From Azospirillum ramasamyi (GTDB lineage: Bacteria; Pseudomonadota; Alphaproteobacteria; Azospirillales; Azospirillaceae), in the NCBI RefSeq assembly GCF_003233655.1, contig NZ_CP029833.1, forward strand, positions 310,001 to 374,000: a stretch of 64,000 nt of DNA. The letters run 5' to 3'. The translations under genes and the position numbers were made by a program. The notes below the pieces were generated by a model. The model worked only from the letters and a program-made list of their open reading frames with translations, was not told where the DNA came from and searched no databases. Shown piece by piece: positions 9,438 to 20,493 of this stretch; positions within the stretch are counted from its first letter, which is position 1; each line of letters starts with the position of its first letter.

Positions 9438-12400
9438 ATGGACCGCAATATTTTCCAGTTCATATGGAAGCACAGTGGCCGACAGCAGATCCTGCTCGCC
9501 CTGTTGACGATCGCCTCGTTCCCGGTGCTCTACGCATCGCTGGAATTGCCGAAGATCATCATCAACCGGGCCTTGTCCGATCCCCAGCCGGAACGCGAGA
9601 TCCTGGGCGTCACCTTGGGGCCGGTGGCCTACCTGATGGTGCTGTGCTTCACCTTCCTGGCGCTGGTGCTGGCCAACGGCGCCTTCAAGATGCGCATCAA
9701 CACCTTCAAGGGGGTGGTCGGCGAACGGCAGGTGCGGCGGCTGCGCTTCATGCTGCTGGACCGCCTGCTGCGCTTCCCGCTGCCGCATTTCTCCAAGGTC
9801 AGCCAGGGAGAGCTGATCTCCACCGTCGCGGCGGAAACCGAACCGCTGGCGGGCTTCATCGGCGATTCCTTCGCCCAGCCGCTCTACCAGGGCGGCACGA
9901 TGCTGACGATCCTGCTGTTCCTGTTCATCCAGCAGCCGACCATCGGGCTGGTGTCGATCGCGCTGATCCCGGTGCAGGCCTACATCATCCCAAAATTGCA
10001 GATCAAGGTGAAGCTGCTGGGGAAGGAGCGGGTGCGCAAGGTCCGGCAGCTGTCCGAGCGCATCGGCGAAAGCGTGGAGAATGTCCGCGAGGTCCGCGTC
10101 AACGGCACCGTCCGCTACGTCCTGGCCGAATTCTCGCAATATCTCGGCAGCATCTATTGGATCAGGATGGAAATCTACAAGCGCAAGTATTTTGTCAAGT
10201 TCCTGAACAACTTCATCAACCAGATCACGCCCTTCTTCCTGTTCTCGATCGGCGGTTATCTGGTCCTGGACGGCGATCTGACCATCGGCGCGCTGGTGGC
10301 GGCGCTGTCGGCCTTCAAGGATCTGACCACCCCCTGGAAGGAACTGCTCGACTATTACCAGAACATGATCGACGCCCAGATCAAGTACGAGCAGATCGCC
10401 GACCAGTTCTCGCCGCCCTTCCTGTTCGACTGGGCCCCATCGACACCCGCCACGCCGGCCGACCTGAAGGCGCCGCTGCGGCTGGAGGCGGTGACCTGGG
10501 CCAACGAATACGGCGACCGCATGCTGCAGCGGCTGACGCTGGAAGTGCCGCCGGGCGCTCTGGTCGGCATCGCCGGCACCAACGCGCTGGCGCTGCGCCG
10601 GCTGGCCGAGGTGCTGGTGCGCCTGTCGCCGCCGACCTCCGGCCGCATCACCATCGGCGACCACACGCTGGATCAGCTGCCGCTCGACCTGCTGGGGCGC
10701 CGCATGGCCTATGCCGGCCCGGAACCGCGCATGTTCACCGGCAGCATGATGCAGAACATCACCTACGGCCTGCGCCACCGCCCGCCGCCCGACGACCCGG
10801 AAACGATGAGCCCCGCCCGAAGGCGCGAGATCGTGGAGGCCGAGGCGTCCGGCAACTCCACCGACAGCATGGAGGGCATCTGGACCGACTTCGCCATGAT
10901 CGGCGCGACCGACTGGGCCAGCATGCGCCCCTGGTTCATGCAGTGTCTGGCGGCGACCGGCGGCGAGGCGGCCGTCTACCAGCGCGGCCTGCGCGAGGTG
11001 TTCGACCCCGAAGACTATCCCTTCGTCGCCCAGCCGCTTCTGCGCGCCCGCCACTGGCTGCGCGACGCCATCACCGAACGCGGGATGGACAAGCTGCTGG
11101 CCCGCTTCGACCGCGACCGCTTCAACCCCTATGCCAGCCTGGCGGAGAACATGCTGTTCGGCCTGCCGGACGGCAAGCGGCTGACCGTCGCCCGCATGGT
11201 CAGCGACCCCACCATCCGCGCCCTGATGGAGGAGCACGGGCTGTGGGACTCCGCGGTGCATCTCGGCCGCCGCTTCGCCATGCGGGTGGTCAGCGTCTAC
11301 CGCGACAGCGACAACGGCGACGTCATGATCATGCGCTATCCGCACATCGACGACGCCCTGTTCGAGGAACTGGTGGAGGCGGTCACCCGCCTGAAGCGCC
11401 GGTCCGAGCGGCCCCATCGCCGCCACCACGACGCGGACACGCTGCTGTTCGCCACCATGTTCCTGATGATCGTGCCCAAGCGCGACGGCATGGACTTCGC
11501 CCCGGAGCCGGAGCGCGAGGCGGTCATGGCGATCCGCCGCCGCCTGCTGGAGGACATGCCGGATGAGCTGAGCGGCAAGGTCGCCATCTTCGATCCGGAC
11601 CTCTACCACCCGCGCCTGAACGTGATGGACAACCTGCTGTTCGGCCGCATCACCACGGAGGATCCGCGCGCCATCACCCAGCTGCGCGCCCTGGTGGACG
11701 AGGCGCTGGAGCGGACCGACGCGCGCGCCTTCGTGCTGATCCTGGTGGCGCTGGGCGAGGTCGGCATCGGCGGCTCGCTGCTGCCGATCAGCGTGCGGCA
11801 GCGGGTGCAGCTGCTCCGCGGCCTGACGAAGAAGCCCGACATCTTCGTCATCTATCAGGCGCTCAACAGCTACGACCCGGAGGAACGGCTGCGCATCTTC
11901 CTGCGCATGAAGGAACTCCTGCCGGCCATGACGATGATCGTGCTGGAGGAGCGGATCACCGACAACCCGGCCTTCGACGCGATCTACGACCTGGAGGACG
12001 GCCGGCTGGTCCGGCGCGGCCAGAACGGCACCGAACAGCCGGAGGACACGGTGCCCGGGGAAGGGGAGGGCGCCGACGAGCCGGCCCTGCGGCTGCTGTC
12101 GCGCTCTCCCGTCTTCTCCGACATGCCGGAGGCGGTGCTGCGCCGCATGCTGGCGGCGTCGGAATGGCGGACGGTGTCCGCCGGCGACTTCATCTACCGC
12201 AGCGGCGAGCAGTCCGAATTCGTCTTCGTCCTGGCGGACGGGGAGGCGGAGCAGGTGCGGCTGATGCCCGACAACCAGCCGCCGCTGCACATCGCCTACA
12301 TCAAGCCGCCGGAGGTGATCGGCGAGGTGGAGCTTCTCGCCGGCGTCCGCCGCTTCTCCTCCATCCGGGCGCGCAGCGACCTGCGGCTGCTGCGGCTCGA

Positions 12401-12587
12401 CGGCGCGGCGATGCTGCGGCTTCTGCCCTCGGCGCCGGAGCTGCCGATGCGGGTGCTCCAGCAGATCGGCAAGCGCCTGACCAGCGAAGGCCCCTCCGGC
12501 TCGGCGCCCATCTCAACGGCCGCCCTACCGGCTACCGAACCGGCCCCCGAAACCACCGGCGACAGTCGATCCGCAACACAACCATGA
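9438..12587 (+). CDS. ABC-exporter-like protein with dead nucleotide-binding domain and C-terminal cyclic-nucleotide-binding domain
   Basis: A 1049-residue membrane protein. Residues about 1-310 form an ABC exporter-type transmembrane domain with about six helices. Residues about 340-860 align with an ABC ATPase domain, but every catalytic motif is altered: the P-loop lysine is L386 (AGTNALALRRL), the signature LSGGQ is ISVRQ, the Walker B Asp and catalytic Glu are Y806 and Q807 (FVIYQALNSYD), and the switch His is E838. A roughly 300-residue insertion between the two halves of the ATPase repeats elements such as SLAENMLFG and NVMDNLLFG. Residues about 880-1010 form a CRP-type cNMP-binding domain. 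It is therefore unlikely to be an ATP-driven pump; a sensor or scaffold role is inferred. The ATG at 9438 follows GGAAG; a TTG precedes it directly. Confidence 0.8.
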   Translation: MDRNIFQFIWKHSGRQQILLALLTIASFPVLYASLELPKIIINRALSDPQPEREILGVTLGPVAYLMVLCFTFLALVLANGAFKMRINTFKGVVGERQVRRLRFMLLDRLLRFPLPHFSKVSQGELISTVAAETEPLAGFIGDSFAQPLYQGGTMLTILLFLFIQQPTIGLVSIALIPVQAYIIPKLQIKVKLLGKERVRKVRQLSERIGESVENVREVRVNGTVRYVLAEFSQYLGSIYWIRMEIYKRKYFVKFLNNFINQITPFFLFSIGGYLVLDGDLTIGALVAALSAFKDLTTPWKELLDYYQNMIDAQIKYEQIADQFSPPFLFDWAPSTPATPADLKAPLRLEAVTWANEYGDRMLQRLTLEVPPGALVGIAGTNALALRRLAEVLVRLSPPTSGRITIGDHTLDQLPLDLLGRRMAYAGPEPRMFTGSMMQNITYGLRHRPPPDDPETMSPARRREIVEAEASGNSTDSMEGIWTDFAMIGATDWASMRPWFMQCLAATGGEAAVYQRGLREVFDPEDYPFVAQPLLRARHWLRDAITERGMDKLLARFDRDRFNPYASLAENMLFGLPDGKRLTVARMVSDPTIRALMEEHGLWDSAVHLGRRFAMRVVSVYRDSDNGDVMIMRYPHIDDALFEELVEAVTRLKRRSERPHRRHHDADTLLFATMFLMIVPKRDGMDFAPEPEREAVMAIRRRLLEDMPDELSGKVAIFDPDLYHPRLNVMDNLLFGRITTEDPRAITQLRALVDEALERTDARAFVLILVALGEVGIGGSLLPISVRQRVQLLRGLTKKPDIFVIYQALNSYDPEERLRIFLRMKELLPAMTMIVLEERITDNPAFDAIYDLEDGRLVRRGQNGTEQPEDTVPGEGEGADEPALRLLSRSPVFSDMPEAVLRRMLAASEWRTVSAGDFIYRSGEQSEFVFVLADGEAEQVRLMPDNQPPLHIAYIKPPEVIGEVELLAGVRRFSSIRARSDLRLLRLDGAAMLRLLPSAPELPMRVLQQIGKRLTSEGPSGSAPISTAALPATEPAPETTGDSRSATQP

Positions 12588-12622
12588 TGGAGTGATCGCG
12601 ATGAGGCAGGGGGGAGAGGAAT

Positions 12623-12735
12623 CCCCTCTCCCCCCCGGGGAGAGGGTCAGGGTGAGGGGAAAGCGCGGCGAGGATTCCCGCGGAGCCACGCACAGCATCC
12701 CCCTCGCCCCATCCCTCTCGCCGGGGCTGCGAGGG
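12623..12735. repeat. REP/BIME-like palindromic element
   Basis: CCCTCTCCCC-CCC-GGGGAGAGGG (12624-12646) is a 10-bp perfect stem followed by GGTGAGGGG. A degenerate opposite arm (CCCCTCGCCCCATCCCTCTCGCC...GCGAGGG) lies at about 12700-12735. It fills the gap between the pseudo-ABC protein and the peptide ABC operon. Related copies occur at about 14629 and inside the gene at 22924. Confidence 0.7.
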
Positions 12736-12794
12736 AGTGACGGCAACCCTCACCGGAACGGGAATGGCTTGGCGAGCGGCCGGGAGACGCAACG

Positions 12795-14597
<1,803 letters not shown>

Positions 14598-14628
14598 GGA
14601 CGATCCTTCGCCCCGGCGGCTCGGATCA

Positions 14629-14656
14629 CCCTCTCCCCCCCGGGGAGAGGGTGGGG
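14629..14656. repeat. REP-like hairpin between ATPase and binding-protein genes
   Basis: CCCTCTCCCC-CCC-GGGGAGAGGG at 14629-14651 is the same 10-bp stem and loop as at 12624-12646, followed by TGGGG. It lies inside the operon, where such hairpins could dampen downstream expression or stabilise the upstream message. Confidence 0.7.
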
Positions 14657-14701
14657 CCACGCCGCTTCGCGGCGGGGTGGAGGAGGGGGACGCGCGGCGG
14701 G

Positions 14702-16657
14702 ATGCTCGCGAAAATCCTGCAACGCATTCTCCTCACCCTCCTCCTTTCCTTCCTCATCACCGCCCCCGCCGCCGCCTTCACCCCGCAGGAACCGCCGCTC
14801 CTGCGTGATCAGGTGCGCTACGGCCTGCTGCCGCCCGTGCGCCAGCGCATGCCGGAAGAGCCGCTGATCGTCGATCCGATGGCCAGGGGCCGCGACCTCG
14901 GCCGGTCCGGCGGCTGGATCCGCACCTTCATCACCCAGCGGCGCAACAGCCGCATCGCCGTGCTCTACGGCTATGCCCGGCTGGTCGGCTACGACGAGAA
15001 GCGGGAGCTGGTGCCCGACATCCTGAAGGACGTGACGGTCGTCGACGGGCGCGACTTCACCCTGACCCTGCGCGCCGGCCACCGCTGGTCCGACGGCGCC
15101 CCCTTCACCAGCGACGACATCCGCTACTGGTGGGAGGACGTCGCCAACGATCCGATGCTGTCGCCCTCCGGCCCGCCGCGCTTCATGCTGGCGGGCGGCA
15201 AGCCGCCGCAGGTCAGCTTCCCCGACGCGGTCACCGCCCGCTTCACCTGGGAGGAACCGAACCCCTATTTCCTGCCCGCGCTGGCCGCCGCCCGGCCGCC
15301 CTTCATCTACCGGCCGGCCCATTACCTGAGGCGCTTCCACGCCCGCTACACCGGCGAGGCGGAGCTGGCGCCGCTGATCGCAAAGTACAAGGTCCGCAAC
15401 TGGGCGGCGCTGCACAACGCCCGCGACGACATGTTCCGCATGGAGAACCCGGACGAGCCGACACTCCAGCCCTGGATGGCGATGTCGAAGGGCACCGGCA
15501 GCCATCTGCTGTTCCAGCGCAACCCCTATTACCACCGCTTCGACACGCGCGGCATGCAGCTGCCCTACGCCGACGGGCTGGACGTGACGGTGATGGCCGG
15601 CGGGCTGATCCCGGCGCAGGTCGCCACCGGCAAGGCCGACCTCCAGGCCGAAGGGCTGACCTTCTCCCAGGTGCCGGTGCTGGTGGCGGGGGAGAGGGGC
15701 GGCGACTACCGCACCCTGCTGTGGCCGGAGGGCAAGGCGGCGGAGATCGCGCTCTATCCCAACCTGAACTACAACGACCCGGTCTGGCGCGGCCTGCTGC
15801 GCGATCCCCGGTTCCGCCGCGCCCTGTCGATGGGCATCGACCGGCGGATCGTCAACCGCTCGCTCTTCTTCGGGCTGGCGCGCGAAAGCGGCGTGGACGT
15901 GCTGCCGGGAAGCCCGCTCTACAAGCCGGAGCGCACCGGCGTCTGGACCGGCTACGACCCCGAACGGGCCGCGGCGCTGCTCGACGAGATCGGGCTGAAG
16001 CGCCAGCGCGGCGAGCTGTACCGCGACCTGCCCGACGGCCGCCCGCTGGAGGTGATCGTGGAATCGGCCGGCGAGAAGCCGGAGGTGGCCGACGCGCTGC
16101 AGATCATCGCGGAGACCTGGCGCGACATCGGCGTCCGGCTGCTGGTGCGCATGGTGGACCGCGACGTGCTGCGCAACCGCGTCTATGCCGGCCAGACGAT
16201 GATGGCGGTGTGGGGCGGCTGGGACAACGGCGTCCCCGATCCCGACAGCAGTCCGGGGGAGCTGGCCCCGATGACCCAGGAGAATTTCAGCTGGCCGAAA
16301 TGGGGGCAGTATTACCAGACCTCCGGCGGTGCCGGGGAGGCCATCGACATGCCGGTCGCGCGCGAGCTGATGGAGTTCGCCCGCCGCTGGCGCCAAACCA
16401 CCGACGAGACGGAACGGCGCGCCCTGTGGTCGGCGATGCTCGACATCCATGCCGACCAGATCTTCGTCATCGGCGTGGTGGCGAAGACGCCGCAGCCCAT
16501 CGCCGTCGCCAACCGCCTGCGCAACGTGCCGGAGAAGGGGCTGTGGCTGTGGGATCCCGGCGCCTATCTCGGCATCTACCGGCCCGACGAGTTCTTTTTC
16601 GCCGACGCCCGCCCGGCCGATCCCGAGCCGGCCGGCGTTTACCGCAGGGGGGAATGA
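14702..16657 (+). CDS. Periplasmic solute-binding protein, family 5 (peptide/nickel type)
   Basis: A 651-residue exported protein. The signal peptide runs through MLAKILQRILLTLLLSFLIT to about residue 26 (APAAAF). The mature part resembles SBP_bac_5 proteins: RAGHRWSDGAPFTSDDIRYWWED is typical of the family but is split here as RAGHRWSDGAPF and TSDDIRYW. It captures peptides for the adjacent permeases. An ATG at 14594 overlaps the ATPase stop, but translation from there would run through the REP hairpin before reaching the signal peptide, so the ATG at 14702 is preferred. The permease gene follows 6 bp after the stop. Confidence 0.9.
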   Translation: MLAKILQRILLTLLLSFLITAPAAAFTPQEPPLLRDQVRYGLLPPVRQRMPEEPLIVDPMARGRDLGRSGGWIRTFITQRRNSRIAVLYGYARLVGYDEKRELVPDILKDVTVVDGRDFTLTLRAGHRWSDGAPFTSDDIRYWWEDVANDPMLSPSGPPRFMLAGGKPPQVSFPDAVTARFTWEEPNPYFLPALAAARPPFIYRPAHYLRRFHARYTGEAELAPLIAKYKVRNWAALHNARDDMFRMENPDEPTLQPWMAMSKGTGSHLLFQRNPYYHRFDTRGMQLPYADGLDVTVMAGGLIPAQVATGKADLQAEGLTFSQVPVLVAGERGGDYRTLLWPEGKAAEIALYPNLNYNDPVWRGLLRDPRFRRALSMGIDRRIVNRSLFFGLARESGVDVLPGSPLYKPERTGVWTGYDPERAAALLDEIGLKRQRGELYRDLPDGRPLEVIVESAGEKPEVADALQIIAETWRDIGVRLLVRMVDRDVLRNRVYAGQTMMAVWGGWDNGVPDPDSSPGELAPMTQENFSWPKWGQYYQTSGGAGEAIDMPVARELMEFARRWRQTTDETERRALWSAMLDIHADQIFVIGVVAKTPQPIAVANRLRNVPEKGLWLWDPGAYLGIYRPDEFFFADARPADPEPAGVYRRGE

Positions 16658-16663
16658 CCGCCC

Positions 16664-17695
16664 ATGCCGCGTTTCATCCTGCACCGGCTGCTGGTGATGA
16701 TCCCGACGCTGATCGTGGTGTCGATCGTGATCTTCATCGTCATCAACCTGCCGCCCGGCGACTATCTGTCCAACCAGATCGCCGAGCTGCGCGCCACCGG
16801 CCAGGAGGCCGGGCTTGCCAAGGCGGAGTTCCTGCGCCGCGAATATGCGCTGGACCGGCCGCTGCCCGAGCAATACCTGATCTGGATCGGCCTGTGGCCG
16901 GGGCCGAACGGCTTCAACGGCCTGCTGCAGGGCGACCTCGGCTGGTCGTTCGAGTTCAACAGGCCGGTGGCGGAGGTGGTGGGCGAAACCCTGTGGTTCA
17001 CCGTCATCCTCAACGTCGCCGCCGTGCTGTTCGTCTATCTGGTCTCCTTCCCGCTGGGGGCGCTGGCGGCGATCCGCGCCAACAGCTGGGTCGATTACCT
17101 CGCCGCCACCATCGGCTATATCGGCCTGGCGACGCCCAACTTCCTGCTGGCGCTGATCCTGCTCTATTACGGCCAGAAATGGCTGGGCCTGCCGATCGGC
17201 GGGCTGGTGGACGCCCGATACGAGAACCAGCCGATGAGCTGGGCCAAGGCCGGCTCGATCCTGCAGCACCTGATCGTTCCCACCGTCGTCATCGGCCTGT
17301 CAGGCACCGCCGCCATGGTGCGGCGCCTGCGCGCCAACCTGCTGGACGAGCTGGGCAAGCCCTATGTCGTCACCGCCAAGGCCAAGGGCGTGCCGCCGCT
17401 GCGCCGGCTGACCCGCTATCCGCTGCGCATGGCGCTGAACCCCTTCGTCTCCGACATCGGGTCGCTGCTGCCGTCGCTGGTGTCGGGGTCGGTTCTGATC
17501 TCGGTCGTGCTGAGCCTGCCCACCATCGGTCCGGCCCTGCTGGAGGCGCTGCGGGCGCAGGACATCTTCCTGTCGGGCTTCATCCTGATGTTCATCTCGC
17601 TGCTGGTGCTGGTCGGCATGCTGATCTCCGACATCGCGCTGGCGCTGCTCGATCCCCGCATCCGGCTGGGCAAGGCAAGGAAGGCCCAGTCATGA
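16664..17695 (+). CDS. ABC importer permease (DppB/YejB-like)
   Basis: A 343-residue inner-membrane permease of the peptide ABC importer. It opens with the family hallmark helix MPRFILHRLLVMIPTLIVVS, followed by a periplasmic loop (about 35-100) and five more helices. The cytoplasmic coupling motif with the EAA-like signature is VTAKAKGVPPLRRLTRYPLR (about 225-245). It overlaps the next permease by 4 bp (ATGA), so the pair is translationally coupled. Confidence 0.92.
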   Translation: MPRFILHRLLVMIPTLIVVSIVIFIVINLPPGDYLSNQIAELRATGQEAGLAKAEFLRREYALDRPLPEQYLIWIGLWPGPNGFNGLLQGDLGWSFEFNRPVAEVVGETLWFTVILNVAAVLFVYLVSFPLGALAAIRANSWVDYLAATIGYIGLATPNFLLALILLYYGQKWLGLPIGGLVDARYENQPMSWAKAGSILQHLIVPTVVIGLSGTAAMVRRLRANLLDELGKPYVVTAKAKGVPPLRRLTRYPLRMALNPFVSDIGSLLPSLVSGSVLISVVLSLPTIGPALLEALRAQDIFLSGFILMFISLLVLVGMLISDIALALLDPRIRLGKARKAQS

Positions 17696-18936
17696 AGAAC
17701 CAGGACATGACGGGTCCGGGCGCGGAAGAACCGGGCATAATACGTGGCGGCATGAGCGGCGGGGGCACCGGCGAGGGCATGGGCGGCGGCTGGGACCACT
17801 ACGTCGACAGCCGGCCCTATCCCGATCCGGCGGCGATGGACGGTCCGGCGCCCCGCTTCGATCCGGGCGCCTCGACCGGGCGGCTGATGCTGCGGCGGTT
17901 CCTGCGCCACCGGCTGGCGGTGCTGGGCGCGCTGTTCCTCGGGCTGTCCTATCTCAGCCTGCCCTTCGTCGATTTCCTGGTTCCCTACGGCGCCAACGAA
18001 CGCGACGTGGAGCATCTCTACGCCCCGCCGCAGGGCATCCACCTGTTCCACGACGGCCGCTTCATCGGCCCCTTCGTCTACCCGACCACCGGCCAGCCCG
18101 ACCTGAAGGACTATCGCTGGCGCTACGAGGCGGACACCAGCCGGCCGATGCCGCTGGAGTTCTTCTGCCCCGGCAAGCCCTACCGCTTCCTGGGGCTGGT
18201 GGAGATGCGGATGCGGCTGGTCTGCCCGCCGCCGGGGGCGACGCTGCATCTGCTGGGCACCGACCGGCTGGGCCGGGACATGCTGTCGCGGCTGGCCATC
18301 GGGGCGCAGCTGTCGCTGACCGTCGGCCTGCTGGGCATCGCCGTCTCCTTCGCCATCGGCGTCACGTTGGGCGGCATGGCGGGCTATTTCGGCGGCTGGA
18401 TCGACGCCGGGGTGCAGCGCCTGTCGGAAATCCTGAAATCCCTGCCGGAGCTGCCGCTGTGGCTGGCGCTCTCCGCCGCGGTGCCGGCGCATTGGAGCCC
18501 GGTGACGGTGTTCCTCTGCATCTCCGTCATCCTCGGCCTGCTCGACTGGCCGTCGCTGGCCCGCGCCGTGCGCTCCCGCTTCCTGGCGCTCCGCGAGGAG
18601 GATTTCGTCATGGCGGCGGAGCTGATGGGGGCGAGCCCGGCGCGGATCATCCGCCGCCACCTGCTGCCCAACTTCGCCAGCCACCTGCTGGCCAGCGCCA
18701 CCCTGTCGATCCCGGCGATGATCCTGGGCGAGACGGCGCTGTCCTTCCTGGGCTTGGGCCTGCGCCCGCCGGCCACCAGCTGGGGGGTGATGCTGAACGA
18801 CGCCCAGAACCTTATGGCGGTGGAAACCTATCCATGGGTGTCATTGCCGATGCTGCCGGTGATCCTAGTAGTCTTGTCCTTCAATTTCTTCGGCGACGGA
18901 CTGCGTGACGCCCTGGATCCCTATCATGGCGACTGA
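17692..18936 (+). CDS. ABC importer permease (DppC/YejE-like)
   Basis: A 414-residue second permease. A hydrophilic Gly-rich N-terminus (about 1-60) precedes the first helix (RLAVLGALFLGLSYLSL), and a long periplasmic segment (about 100-185) is typical of YejE-like members. The GTDRLGRDMLSRL motif and EAA loop (MAAELMGASPARIIRRHLLPN) identify the DppC family. It ends in DGLRDALDPYHGD, a common C-terminus of these permeases. It starts within the upstream permease stop (ATGA) and closes the operon. The 261 bp that follow hold nothing recognised. Confidence 0.92.
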   Translation: MKNQDMTGPGAEEPGIIRGGMSGGGTGEGMGGGWDHYVDSRPYPDPAAMDGPAPRFDPGASTGRLMLRRFLRHRLAVLGALFLGLSYLSLPFVDFLVPYGANERDVEHLYAPPQGIHLFHDGRFIGPFVYPTTGQPDLKDYRWRYEADTSRPMPLEFFCPGKPYRFLGLVEMRMRLVCPPPGATLHLLGTDRLGRDMLSRLAIGAQLSLTVGLLGIAVSFAIGVTLGGMAGYFGGWIDAGVQRLSEILKSLPELPLWLALSAAVPAHWSPVTVFLCISVILGLLDWPSLARAVRSRFLALREEDFVMAAELMGASPARIIRRHLLPNFASHLLASATLSIPAMILGETALSFLGLGLRPPATSWGVMLNDAQNLMAVETYPWVSLPMLPVILVVLSFNFFGDGLRDALDPYHGD

Positions 18937-19197
18937 GCCCTTTTCCCGGCGGCCGGCAAGCCCTGCAAGCATGCGCCCCTCTCATATATCGCACCTCATA
19001 GCTTGGTTTTTCCGCCTGGCCGGAAGTCGGCTTGATGCGCGGCGCGATCCATGTGAGGGGTTCTGTCCAGGCTGGAGCGCCGCCGCCTGGACCGGACGCG
19101 CGGCCACCGGGGCCACACCGGTCATCGGACGAACATAATGACTTGATCCCCCAAGCCTTTTCGGTTCCGACTCCTTGCTGACGCGGAGTGCCCGAGC

Positions 19198-20493
19198 ATG
19201 CACCGGCCCCTGGCTCCTTTTCGGTCCATCCACCCCGACCGAACACCGCCGCGCATCCTGCTGTACAGCCACGACACCTTCGGGCTGGGACATCTGCGGC
19301 GATCGCGGACGATTGCCCAAGCTCTGGTGTCGGCCTTTCCCGACGCCTCGGCGCTGATCCTCACCGGCTCGCCCGTCGCCGGCCGCTTCGACTTTCCCGA
19401 GCGGGTCGACCATGTGCGCCTGCCGGGCGTGGTGAAGCAGCCGGACGGCGGCTACACCGCCCGCAACCTGGGCCTGCCGATCGAGCAGACCACCGCCATC
19501 CGGGCGGAGATCATCCGCGCCACCGCCCGCGCCTTCCGCCCGACGCTCGCCATCGTCGACAAGGAGCCGACCGGCCTGCACGGCGAATTCCTGCCGGCGC
19601 TGGAGGAGATGCGGGCGCGCGGCGGCACCCGCGTGGTGCTGGGCCTGCGCGACGTGCTGGACGCGCCCGAGGCCCTGCAGCCGGAATGGGAGCGCAAGGA
19701 GGCGGTGACCGCCGTGGAGCGCTATTACGACCAGCTGTGGGTCTACGGCCTGCCGCAGGTCTACCGTCCGCTCGACGGGCTGGACCTGCCGCCGGAGGTG
19801 GCGGCTCGGGTGCGCTACACCGGCTATCTCCGCCGCGAACCGACGGAGGGGGCGGCTGTCCGGCCGGGCGCTCCCTATGTGCTGGTCACCCCCGGCGGCG
19901 GCGGCGACGGCGCCGCCCTGGTCGATTGGACCATCGCCGCCTATGAGGCCGATCCCGACCTCAGCCCGCGCGCGCTGATCGTCTACGGCCCCTTCCTGGA
20001 CGATTCCCACCGCAAGGCGTTCGCCCGCCGCATCGGCCGGCTGAAGGGCCGGGTCGAGACCCTGGATTTCCATTCCCGCATGGAAGACCTCTTTGCCGGC
20101 GCCGTGGGCGTGGTGGCGATGGGCGGCTACAACACCTTCTGCGAGATCCTGTCCTTCGACAAGCCGTCGGTGCTGGCCCCGCGCACCCGCCCGCGGCTGG
20201 AACAGCGCATCCGGGCGGAGGCGGCGGAGGCGCTGGGCCTGCTGCGCATGCTGGACAGCGACCGCGACGGCGGCGACCCGCGGGCGATGGCCGACGCCAT
20301 CCGCGCGCTGCCCGCCCAGCCGCCGCCCTCGGCCAGCCCGCTGCCCGGCCTGCTCGGCGGTCTGGACCGCATCGCCGGGCTGACGCGCGATCTGCTGGAG
20401 GCCGAAGGGCCGTCCGGCCGGACGGCGGCCCTCACCCCGCTCCGCCGCGCGGCGCTGCGCCTGTCCCGCATGGCGATGAGCAAGCGCGCATGA
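19198..20493 (+). CDS. GT-B glycosyltransferase, MurG-like
   Basis: A 431-residue cytosolic protein, first of a six-gene overlapping cluster. The N-terminal Rossmann half has ILLYSHDTFGLGHLRRS, with the GHxxR pattern of MurG-like acceptor-binding loops. The C-terminal half has MGGYNTFCEIL and RPRLEQRIRAE, the donor-binding signature of this family. Sugar donor and acceptor are unknown. The ATG at 19198 is chosen as the first in-frame ATG before the conserved start. The gene overlaps the next by 4 bp. Confidence 0.8.
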   Translation: MHRPLAPFRSIHPDRTPPRILLYSHDTFGLGHLRRSRTIAQALVSAFPDASALILTGSPVAGRFDFPERVDHVRLPGVVKQPDGGYTARNLGLPIEQTTAIRAEIIRATARAFRPTLAIVDKEPTGLHGEFLPALEEMRARGGTRVVLGLRDVLDAPEALQPEWERKEAVTAVERYYDQLWVYGLPQVYRPLDGLDLPPEVAARVRYTGYLRREPTEGAAVRPGAPYVLVTPGGGGDGAALVDWTIAAYEADPDLSPRALIVYGPFLDDSHRKAFARRIGRLKGRVETLDFHSRMEDLFAGAVGVVAMGGYNTFCEILSFDKPSVLAPRTRPRLEQRIRAEAAEALGLLRMLDSDRDGGDPRAMADAIRALPAQPPPSASPLPGLLGGLDRIAGLTRDLLEAEGPSGRTAALTPLRRAALRLSRMAMSKRA

